Below are positions 58,129-64,000 of a stretch of 64,000 nt of DNA, piece by piece. The stretch lies in the NCBI RefSeq assembly GCF_000188035.1, contig NZ_AEUY02000005.1, forward strand, positions 1,302,001 to 1,366,000, written 5' to 3'. The position numbers and the translations under genes were made by a program. Numbering within the stretch: position 1 is the stretch's first letter; the number at the start of each line of letters is the position of its first letter. This DNA is from Streptococcus pseudoporcinus LQ 940-04 (lineage in GTDB: Bacteria > Bacillota > Bacilli > Lactobacillales > Streptococcaceae). The notes under the pieces were generated by a model, which had not been told where the DNA came from, did not search any database, and was given only the letters and a program-made list of their open reading frames with translations.

Positions 58129-59031
58129 ATGATTACAGCTATTGTTTTTGACGTTGATGATACAATCTATGACCAACAAGCACCCTATAGAAAAGCTATG
58201 GAAAAATGTTTTCCAGACTTTGATATGTCTGCCATAAATCAAGCATACATCCGTTTTCGCCATTACTCTGATATTGGTTTTCCGCGTGTTATGGCAGGTG
58301 AATGGACAACTGCATATTTTAGATTCTGGCGTTGTCGTGAAACCCTGCTAGAATTTGGTTATTCAGAGATTGAGCAAGCAGAAGGAGCTTATTTTCAAGA
58401 AGTTTATGAACATGAACTTGAAAACATTACGATGCTGGATGAAATGCGGATGACTTTGGATTTTCTCAAGTCTAAAGGTGTGCCCATGGGGATTATCACC
58501 AATGGACCTACAGAACATCAATTGAAAAAAGTTAAAAAGTTGGGACTTTATGACTATGTTGACCCAAAATGTGTTATTGTTAGCCAAGCAACAGGTTTTC
58601 AAAAGCCAGAAAAAGAAATTTTTAATCTCGCGGCAGAGCAATTTGGCATGAATCCTCAAACGACACTGTATGTTGGTGATTCTTATGATAATGATGTCAT
58701 GGGGGCTTTTAATGGCGGATGGCACTCCATGTGGTTTAATCATCGAGGAAGACGTTTGAAGCCTGGCATTAAGCCGGTTTACGATGTAGCAATTGACAAT
58801 TTTGAACAACTTTTTGGTGCTGTCAAAGTTCTCTTTGATTTACCAGATAACAAAGTTATCTTTGATATGAATGATAAGAAAAATCCTATTCTTGAAATGG
58901 GCTTAAATAATGGTTTGATGATGGCTGCAGAACGGCTTTTAGAAAGTAATATCAGTATTGATAGAGTGGTTACACTTCTGAGATTGACTAAAAATCAAGA
59001 AAAAGTATTACGAATGAAATATTCTAAATAA
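58129..59031 (+). CDS. HAD-superfamily hydrolase, 300 aa
   Basis: HAD motif I DVDDTIYD at residue 8, motif II ITNGPTEHQ, motif III Lys in FQKPEKEIF, motif IV GDSYDNDVMGA. The helical cap is of subfamily IA type (as in YjjG-like nucleotidases and PGP-like enzymes). An added C-terminal segment (about 235-300; LLRLTKNQEKVLRMKYS) resembles no domain I know. Substrate unknown. It stands alone between lysS and the phosphatase gene. Confidence 0.85.
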   Translation: MITAIVFDVDDTIYDQQAPYRKAMEKCFPDFDMSAINQAYIRFRHYSDIGFPRVMAGEWTTAYFRFWRCRETLLEFGYSEIEQAEGAYFQEVYEHELENITMLDEMRMTLDFLKSKGVPMGIITNGPTEHQLKKVKKLGLYDYVDPKCVIVSQATGFQKPEKEIFNLAAEQFGMNPQTTLYVGDSYDNDVMGAFNGGWHSMWFNHRGRRLKPGIKPVYDVAIDNFEQLFGAVKVLFDLPDNKVIFDMNDKKNPILEMGLNNGLMMAAERLLESNISIDRVVTLLRLTKNQEKVLRMKYSK

Positions 59032-59034
59032 GAT

Positions 59035-59068
59035 CAAAAGGAGCTGCTCTCATAGCAACTCCTTTTAT
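59035..59068. terminator. Bidirectional terminator
   Basis: AAAAGGAG-TGCT pairs with AGCA-CTCCTTTT between convergent genes. Confidence 0.75.
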
Positions 59069-59086
59069 TATTCCTCATTTAGTAAC

Positions 59087-59704
59087 TTATAAGTAGGACT
59101 TATCATTCCAGGTTAAGCAATTAAAAGTTTCAAAATCATCTGTTTCTAGGACTGTTAAGCTTAGATTATCCAGACCTCCCAAAGCCCTTAAAAGTGCAGG
59201 TTCATAGCCAAGCAGAGACCTGATAGAAGCTGTTAAATTAGCGCCATGGCCAACAATCAAGACGTTTTGGTAACCTTTATCTTTAAAATCCGTAATGAAT
59301 TCTTTAACACGATTTGTGGTCTGATGAATAGATTCAGCCTCAAATTGACGATTATTAAATTTTGCTAAGTTGTGTCTAAAAGCTGCCATCTGACTGGGGT
59401 AGATAGCACTCATAGTAGCTATTTTGGCCCCTTCTAATTTTCCCAAATGCCATTCTCTAAGGGCTTCATTGTAATGAATGGTTAAATTAAGATTAGCCGC
59501 TTCAGCCAGCAATTGAGCTGTTTTTTGGGTCCTTCTTAAATCACTAGAGTAAATAGCGTCAAAAGGCACAGCTTGAAGGTAATGCCCTAATGCTTTGATT
59601 TCTTGATAAGATTCTTCTAAGAGAGGTGAATCGCCAGATCCACCTTGGAAGCGGCCTTCCAAGTTCCACTCAGTTTTGCCATGTCTAACAAAATAAAATT
59701 TCAT
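59087..59704 (-). CDS. Histidine phosphatase (phosphoglycerate-mutase-like), 205 aa
   Basis: Catalytic RHG motif FVRHGKTEWN at residue 5, with SDLRRTQKTAQLL, EWHLGKLEG and VGHGANL. The GpmB/CobC-like branch has broad phosphatase activity; the substrate is unknown. Convergent with the HAD gene. First-start ATG at 59704, ribosome site weak. Followed (upstream) by yccF. Confidence 0.88.
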   Translation of the reverse strand: MKFYFVRHGKTEWNLEGRFQGGSGDSPLLEESYQEIKALGHYLQAVPFDAIYSSDLRRTQKTAQLLAEAANLNLTIHYNEALREWHLGKLEGAKIATMSAIYPSQMAAFRHNLAKFNNRQFEAESIHQTTNRVKEFITDFKDKGYQNVLIVGHGANLTASIRSLLGYEPALLRALGGLDNLSLTVLETDDFETFNCLTWNDKSYL

Positions 59705-59717
59705 AAGGCCTTATCTC

Positions 59718-60083
59718 CTAAATATGTACGATTTTAGCTCCGAAGGGGAAAAGGCTAATTCTAGCTAATTTGAGAGACTGAATAGCAAAAGGAATACCAA
59801 TAATGGAGATACAAAGTAAGAAGGCAGAAGTCAGATGCAAGACTGCCAGTGACCAACCAACTAAGATTATCCAAATAATATTAAATACGATGCTAGTTGC
59901 AGACTGGTCAATGATAATCTCTTTCCCAAAGGGGAAAAGACCAAAATTTGCAATCTTAAAGCACTGTAATCCAAGGGGTAAACCAAGGACAGTGATACAA
60001 AGAAGGAGTCCTACAATGGACCAACTGAGCCAAGCCCAAAAACCCGAACAAATGAACCAAATAATATTTCCTAAAAATTTCAT
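59718..60083 (-). CDS. YccF-domain membrane protein, 121 aa
   Basis: Two tandem repeats of the YccF domain: LCITVLGLPLGLQCFKIANFGLFPFGKE and LCISIIGIPFAIQSLKLARISLFPFGAK. About four hydrophobic segments. Unknown function; widespread inner-membrane family. Overlaps ybaK by 4 bp (ATGA), so translation is coupled. Confidence 0.87.
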   Translation of the reverse strand: MKFLGNIIWFICSGFWAWLSWSIVGLLLCITVLGLPLGLQCFKIANFGLFPFGKEIIIDQSATSIVFNIIWIILVGWSLAVLHLTSAFLLCISIIGIPFAIQSLKLARISLFPFGAKIVHI

Positions 60084-60559
60084 AATTCCTCCTTTATATC
60101 TGCAAATTGAGCTTTGACAAAATCAGCAAGCTCTTGACTATTAATACGAATGGAACGGCCGATTTCTCCGGCTGAGACAATCAAGTTGCCTTTTTCTTTA
60201 GCGATGAAGTCGATAAAGATGGGAAACTGATGTTTTTGATGAATACCGATAGGATTGTTAGCCCCATGTATGTAACCCGTTGTTTGCTGTAGCTTCTTTT
60301 GGGGAATCATGCTGACCTTTTTATTACCTGAAATTTGGGCTAATTTCTTTTCTGATAAGTGTTCAGTAATTGGGATTATCCCAATTAGCGGGCCAGTTTT
60401 ATCGCCGATAAGCGCTAATGTTTTATAAATATCTGCTTTTTCAATACCTTCTGGCAATTCTTCCTTAAAAGCATTTAAGCTTAAACTATCGTACTCAATA
60501 TGGGCTTTATCTAGTATTTGCTCAACTAGTGTTTTTTTAAGTTTTTTCTTCTTTGCCAT
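60080..60559 (-). CDS. ybaK: Cys-tRNA(Pro)/Cys-tRNA(Cys) deacylase YbaK, 159 aa
   Basis: Trans-editing enzyme that clears mischarged Cys-tRNA(Pro). The YbaK fold motifs KTLALIGDKTG, SMIPQKKLQQTTGYIHGANNPIG and IFIDFIAKEKGNLIVSAGEIGRSI (conserved Lys and Gly-X-X-P loop) are present. Full length. Starts with a lysine-rich segment. Promoter region at 60565-60610. Confidence 0.93.
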   Translation of the reverse strand: MAKKKKLKKTLVEQILDKAHIEYDSLSLNAFKEELPEGIEKADIYKTLALIGDKTGPLIGIIPITEHLSEKKLAQISGNKKVSMIPQKKLQQTTGYIHGANNPIGIHQKHQFPIFIDFIAKEKGNLIVSAGEIGRSIRINSQELADFVKAQFADIKEEL

Positions 60560-60643
60560 AGATCCTTCCTTTAGAGCAAAATAAAAACGGTATAATAATA
60601 TATTATACCATTTTTTGAAAAGTTCGGTAAGGCTACCTTTTCA

Positions 60644-61207
60644 TTAGTCCTGGGGTGCAAAAAATTGCCTTTGCGTTCGGATTAAGATAAGGATGGCTAT
60701 TGCTACAAGAATCAAAGTGAAAGCCCCTGCGGTGCCGTTTACAGTAAATGAATACCAGACTGGAGAGACCCCTTTTGGTGCATATGATCCCCAGAAAAGG
60801 ATTCCGGCCAAAAAGTGCCAAAGGTAACGTGTCGCAGTAGCAATAAAAGCACCGAAGAGGGCAATGTTGGTTGCCTTTGTGGTATGTTGATCTGTAAGAG
60901 CTTGATGCAAACGACCTGAAAAGAGTCCTGCTAAGCCCATTGAAGCGAAGGCTAAAAGATACTCAATAAAAACTTGTGACATGCTCAGATAATAGACTTT
61001 TCCCAGAACAAAATGGAGTAATCCCCAAATAAGCCCAGATAGAAGTCCATATTTCAAACCACGACGTAGTGCAAAAAGAATTAGTGGAATGGCTCCAAAT
61101 GAAGGACTAAACCAACTAAAGAAATCAGGAATAAATGAAAGTACCATAGCTAGTGCAGCAAATATAGCAGCTTCAACCAAATACTTAATATTCAGATTTT
61201 GAGACAT
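60644..61207 (-). CDS. thiT: Thiamine ECF transporter S-component ThiT, 187 aa
   Basis: Substrate-binding membrane component of an energy-coupling-factor transporter that works with the shared EcfA/A'/T module encoded elsewhere. Six helices; thiamine-binding loop with VWYSFTVNGTAGAF near the C-terminus. The start MSQNLNI at 61207 follows AAGGAG; an upstream ATG (61228) lacks a site. It lies directly downstream of a TPP riboswitch, consistent with thiamine control. Confidence 0.95.
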   Translation of the reverse strand: MSQNLNIKYLVEAAIFAALAMVLSFIPDFFSWFSPSFGAIPLILFALRRGLKYGLLSGLIWGLLHFVLGKVYYLSMSQVFIEYLLAFASMGLAGLFSGRLHQALTDQHTTKATNIALFGAFIATATRYLWHFLAGILFWGSYAPKGVSPVWYSFTVNGTAGAFTLILVAIAILILIRTQRQFFAPQD

Positions 61208-61257
61208 AAAAAAACTCCTTTTCTTCACAAAAAGAGCCTGAAATCATGAGATAGAAT

Positions 61258-61345
61258 TCAAGTTCACAATCCCTACGCTTGTATTAACAAGATCAGGTTG
61301 TTAGGATTTCGCACATGCGATCTCAGCCAAAGCACTCCTCTGTGA
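61258..61345 (-). promoter_or_regulatory. TPP riboswitch (THI element) of thiT
   Basis: The minus strand reads GGAGTGC, then GGCTGAGATCG, a variable arm, AACAACCTGATCTTG, TTAATACAAGCGTAGGGA, which are the conserved TPP aptamer blocks. The aptamer lies about 50 nt before thiT. The expression platform (terminator or Shine-Dalgarno sequestration) is not clear; a GGCTCTTTTTG segment follows. Confidence 0.9.
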
Positions 61346-61521
61346 CATTTTTTAATATTTGAGACTATTATAATCTTTTTGATAAATCCTTGTCAAGCTT
61401 GGCTAACTTAAGAGAACTCTTCTGTTTTAGAGTCTAGCATAACCTTTATAATTAAGTGACAAAAGAAAAATGGTAGCTTTGAATAGTAGCTTTTCTGAGC
61501 CTTTTATTCTTGGCAAAGAAA

Positions 61522-61684
61522 AAGAGGCTGGGACAAAAAGATATTAATTTTTGAGATTCCCTGCCATTAATTTTTCCAATTGATAAATGAAACCCAAAAA
61601 GCGAACAAAACTCATTTTCTGATACTCAGAATACTGTCTTGTTCGCTTTTTATATTTGAGCTTAGACTTTTGTCCCAGCCTCTG
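61522..61684 (-). repeat. 160-bp terminal-inverted-repeat element, copy B
   Basis: Reverse-oriented copy, with ends GAGGCTGGGACAAAA and its reverse complement (61524-61682). The core is nearly identical to copy A, but the outer arms differ (AGAGGC instead of AATGAGTC) in matching fashion on both sides. On the minus strand the right end is followed by T5. It directly follows the GH25 stop codon. Confidence 0.85.
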
Positions 61685-61686
61685 CC

Positions 61687-62532
61687 TTATTTAACTTTTC
61701 CGAAAAGTTTTTCATATGTTTTTTTGGTGTCCTTGTTAACCGCAATCTGGTTTAAATCCAATGGTTTAGAAAAACCAGATAGGTAGCCTTGTGAAGTATA
61801 TTGATGTAAATCATAGTTTAATTTTGTGTTAGGAGCGGCCTCATAGTAGCCTGAATCGCTACCATATGTTGGAATCCAAACAGCATCAAAACCTTCCGTG
61901 GAAATGTTTTGTTCAGCCATGAAATAAGTTCCAATATAAAGACCAACGTTTTCAGCTCCTAATCGTTTCAGTTCTTCTCGAAAAGCTTTAACGCCTTTAT
62001 TCATATCTTTCATGGTTGCTTCTTCCACATCAATCCAATAATAGGTTGGATTAAAGGGAGAGGCGTTTTTGTAAAAAGCTTGTGCTTCGGCACGCATTTC
62101 CTTAGTACTAGAGCCCAAGGCATAGCTATACACGGCAACAGGTACTTTTCTTTTTTGGAATTCTCTAATATGTGTTTTGAAAGATTTGTCAATTCCAGTG
62201 GTGTAGGCAGCATTATTTTTTGAAGTGATTTGTGATCCACCAAAAACACGCACTATTGCTCCAGAAATATTTTTACTTAAGGTATCGTAATCAATTTCAC
62301 TAGGAAGCTGCCAACCTGAGACATCGACAATGGGATTTAAGATAAATTCTTCGGTGTCAGCAGTGCTGGAGCTTTTTGTCTTTTCTTTACTGGAAACAAC
62401 TGGGACACTTGATTTGGCGAGCTGAAGCTCTTTTTCCTTTACTTGGTCTGAATGTGTCTTACCAATTATTAATAATAATGCAAACAAAAGAAAGAAAACA
62501 AGCACTACAATAGGTTTTATTCTTCTTCTCAT
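61687..62532 (-). CDS. GH25-family lysozyme-like protein, 281 aa
   Basis: An N-terminal signal-anchor (residues about 8-26) and a Ser/Lys-rich linker to about 62 precede a GH25 fold: IVDVSGWQLPSEIDYDTL (first catalytic Asp), VPVAVYSYALG, TYYWIDVEEATMKD (Asp-Glu pair), VGLYIGTYFM and DAVWIPTYGS. Likely a membrane-tethered muramidase acting on peptidoglycan. No extra cell-wall binding repeats. Stop codon abuts repeat copy B. Confidence 0.88.
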   Translation of the reverse strand: MRRRIKPIVVLVFFLLFALLLIIGKTHSDQVKEKELQLAKSSVPVVSSKEKTKSSSTADTEEFILNPIVDVSGWQLPSEIDYDTLSKNISGAIVRVFGGSQITSKNNAAYTTGIDKSFKTHIREFQKRKVPVAVYSYALGSSTKEMRAEAQAFYKNASPFNPTYYWIDVEEATMKDMNKGVKAFREELKRLGAENVGLYIGTYFMAEQNISTEGFDAVWIPTYGSDSGYYEAAPNTKLNYDLHQYTSQGYLSGFSKPLDLNQIAVNKDTKKTYEKLFGKVK

Positions 62533-62756
62533 TATTGATATTGTACCTTAAAAGGTTGAAAAAATCAAAATATCCTCACTATATTCTTATATTATCATAC
62601 ATTTTAAGCAGAATCAGGAAAAACGTTAAAGATTTTCCCTGATTTCTTTTTGGTCAACTAGGGGAATTATCTTGATTTAGACTTTTTGTCAGGTTAAAAA
62701 CTAGAAAAGTTTTTCTAATTCTGTCATAATAGAGTAAAACAAAAGAAAGTAAGTTT

Positions 62757-63260
62757 ATGTCATCCAAAAAAATTGCTCGAATTGCAATCTTATCGGCTTT
62801 AGCATTTGTTTTACGAATGGCTTTCAGTCATTTGCCAAATATTCAGCCGGTTACTGCTCTATTTTTTATTGCAACAATTAGCCTTAGCTACTATGAAGCC
62901 TTTTTAGTCATGTTTATCAGTATTTTATTAACGTCGATTTTATTAGGTTTTGGTCCTTGGGTATTTTGGCAAATAACGACCTATACCCTTATCATGGCTA
63001 CTTGGCGCTTTCTTCTTTATCCTCTTAGTCGAAAAATTAAGTCCTACCGAGTGCTGATGCAATCCTTCTCAGCAGCTTTCCTTGCTTTACTGTACGGGTT
63101 TGTAATTGATTCTTGTTTTGCTTATCTTTATAGTATGCCTTGGTGGACTTATGTTTTGTCAGGGCTGACGTTTAATCTCTTACATGCCTTATCCACCTTC
63201 ATTTTTTACCCTATTCTATTAATGCTATTTCGGAGGTTATTCAATGAAAAAATGGTCTAA
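62757..63260 (+). CDS. ECF transporter S-component, 167 aa
   Basis: Five or six helices with the N-terminal Ala-rich helix AILSALAFVLRMAFSHLPNIQP typical of S-components. Substrate unknown. Overlaps the DUF4430 lipoprotein gene by 17 bp; this pairing is recurrent in streptococci, and DUF4430 resembles the C-terminal domain of transcobalamin, so a cofactor is conceivable. Because the partner is broken here, the system may be inactive. Ribosome site AAAGTAAG is weak. Confidence 0.82.
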   Translation: MSSKKIARIAILSALAFVLRMAFSHLPNIQPVTALFFIATISLSYYEAFLVMFISILLTSILLGFGPWVFWQITTYTLIMATWRFLLYPLSRKIKSYRVLMQSFSAAFLALLYGFVIDSCFAYLYSMPWWTYVLSGLTFNLLHALSTFIFYPILLMLFRRLFNEKMV

Positions 63261-63537
63261 ACTTATCCTAATCTGCCTAAGTGGTCTTCTTTTTGTGGCA
63301 TGTGGTCGCCAAGGTCAAAACATATCACAAGCTAAAAAAGAGGCCTATGTCCATCTTACTGTTAAAGAAGATACTAATGAAGTTGATGAAAAGGTCGCCT
63401 TTCAAGAGGGAGACACAGTCATGGATGTTCTAAAGGCTAACTATAAGGTCAAAGAAAAAGATGGCGACAAAGGCTGCGAATATCTTGAAGGTTAAAAAGG
63501 GAGATAACATTTATTTTTATTTGGATAAAGTCAAATA
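63244..63537 (+). pseudogene. DUF4430 lipoprotein gene with internal frameshifting deletion
   Basis: Lipoprotein signal peptide with lipobox FVACGRQ, then AYVHLTVKEDTNEVDEKVAFQEGDTVMDVLKANY. After VKEKDG (about 63465) the frame goes off and stops at 63493-63495. A different frame continues KMATKAANILKVKKGDNIYFYLDKVK to a stop at 63535-63537, the normal family C-terminus. The central part (GxxGxxxxxG-type, about 30 residues) is missing. A deletion between short AAGATGG repeats would explain it. Confidence 0.75.
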
Positions 63538-63559
63538 AAACCAACAAGCTAGAACCTAA

Positions 63560-63709
63560 AAGAGGCTGGGACAAAAGTCTAAGCTCAAATATAAAAAGCG
63601 AACAAAACAGTATTCTGAGTATCAGAAAATGAGTTTTGTTCGCTTTTTGGGTTTCATTTATCAATTGGAAAAATTAATGGCAGGGAATCTCAAAAATTAA
63701 TATCTTTTT
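63560..63709 (+). repeat. 160-bp terminal-inverted-repeat element, copy C, right end lost
   Basis: Begins AGAGGCTGGGACAAAAG, carries the same core as copies A and B almost base for base, and stops after AATATCTTTTTA; the GTCCCAGCCTC right end is missing. It lies 3' of the broken DUF4430 gene, same direction. Without the right arm it cannot fold its outer stem. Confidence 0.8.
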
Positions 63710-63754
63710 ATAGTTAGCAATGAGGTAGGACTAGCAGCAGTAGCCAGTGATATC

Positions 63755-64000
63755 TTAGCTGCTTATTTGATCTGAGTAAGCAATAATTTGATCAACTGTT
63801 GTGCTAAGGAATTGAATAGTATCCTTTAATGGCTTTTCAGTTGAAATGTCTGCATTAATGAGCATTGCAGTTTCTTGAGGTGTTCTACTTCCTCCGGATT
63901 TGAGGAATTCGAGCCATTCCTTGGCACCTGTCTCAGAATGTTTCAAGTTGAGATAGCCTGCTGTCGAGATAACTAAGCCAGCTGAATAAGTGTAACTATA
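63755..64000 (-). CDS. Oligoendopeptidase F (M3 family), C-terminal part only
   Basis: Partial: runs off the window edge. The visible 81 residues read YSYTYSAGLVISTAGYLN followed by LKHSETGAKEWLEFLKSGGSRTP and KPLKDTIQFLSTTVDQII, the typical M3B oligoendopeptidase C-terminus (PepF/PepB). The HEXXH zinc site lies beyond the window. Stop at 63755. It is convergent with the DUF4430 pseudogene and repeat copy C. Confidence 0.88.
   Translation of the reverse strand, partial: YSYTYSAGLVISTAGYLNLKHSETGAKEWLEFLKSGGSRTPQETAMLINADISTEKPLKDTIQFLSTTVDQIIAYSDQISS

Noticed and set aside
61580-61786. Open frame inside repeat copy B (MINETQKANKTHF...), with a matching one at 63449-63664
   Set aside because: It lies within the inverted-repeat element, has no ribosome site and recurs only because the element recurs.
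63710-63775. Short plus-strand frame reading VSNEVGLAAVASDILAAYLI
   Set aside because: It overlaps the end of the oligoendopeptidase F gene on the other strand and has no start. It is probably chance.

Overview
The window looks like chromosome from a pyogenic-group Streptococcus. Base composition is low GC. The gene order vicR-vicK-vicX-rnc-smc-Cof-Cof-ftsY, the PstS2-type pst operon, hprK-lgt, a complete hut cluster and a streptokinase-like secreted protein are all streptococcal. I cannot fix the species: the streptokinase-like protein is far from the classical S. pyogenes/S. equisimilis enzyme. There are no rRNA or tRNA genes, CRISPR arrays, prophage or intact insertion sequences.

Layout. 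1-3240 (minus): a polar amino-acid ABC transporter operon behind a good promoter with an adjacent CodY-like box. 3279-14283 (plus): the VicRK cell-wall two-component system with VicX, then rnc, smc, two Cof-type HAD phosphatases, ftsY and a YkgJ-like cysteine protein. 14284-16190: an unusually structured intergenic region with its own strong promoter (possible small RNA), then the streptokinase/skizzle-family gene. 16477-20574: an epimerase-like protein, a DHA2 drug exporter, and a three-gene operon of a 53-aa conserved protein plus DUF318/DUF1980 membrane proteins. 20768-27807: a gene remnant, a DUF985 cupin, PnpRS and pstSCAB-phoU, with tandem Pho-box-like repeats before pstS. 28341-34627: a small secreted protein with a GA-module-like helical region, tex, sprT, a PspC protein, hprK, lgt and two envelope-associated proteins. 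34842-41248: DUF3270, two U32 proteins (TrhP type), YdbC, tiny proteins, a flavoprotein and an unusual Amt transporter. 41361-53304: the complete histidine utilisation cluster. 53331-61207: a SARP-like regulator, lysS, a HAD hydrolase, a phosphoglycerate-mutase-like phosphatase, YccF, YbaK and thiT with a TPP riboswitch. 61687-64000: a GH25 protein, an ECF S-component, a broken DUF4430 lipoprotein and the C-terminal end of oligoendopeptidase F.

How the parts fit. The hut cluster can route formimidoylglutamate two ways: FtcD-FchA-Fhs, which feeds one-carbon units and can yield ATP plus formate, or HutG, which yields formamide. A textbook cre site precedes ftcD. Two 7-bp direct repeats with 11-bp period precede the hutI -10, which is the geometry expected of SARP operators; the 1017-aa SARP/BTAD-AAA regulator sits at the far end of the cluster. 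An ammonium-transporter homologue lies next door.

The main unexplained signals are: a near-identical ~160-bp terminal-inverted-repeat element present three times, each copy co-oriented with and 3' of a gene, with co-varying ends; a second, diverged repeat family, one copy of which is split by the first element; the structured promoter-bearing region upstream of the streptokinase-like gene; a secreted cysteine-containing peptide gene broken by one base before hutH; two candidate leaderless mRNAs (tex and a U32 gene); and an Amt protein lacking the second histidine of its pore pair.
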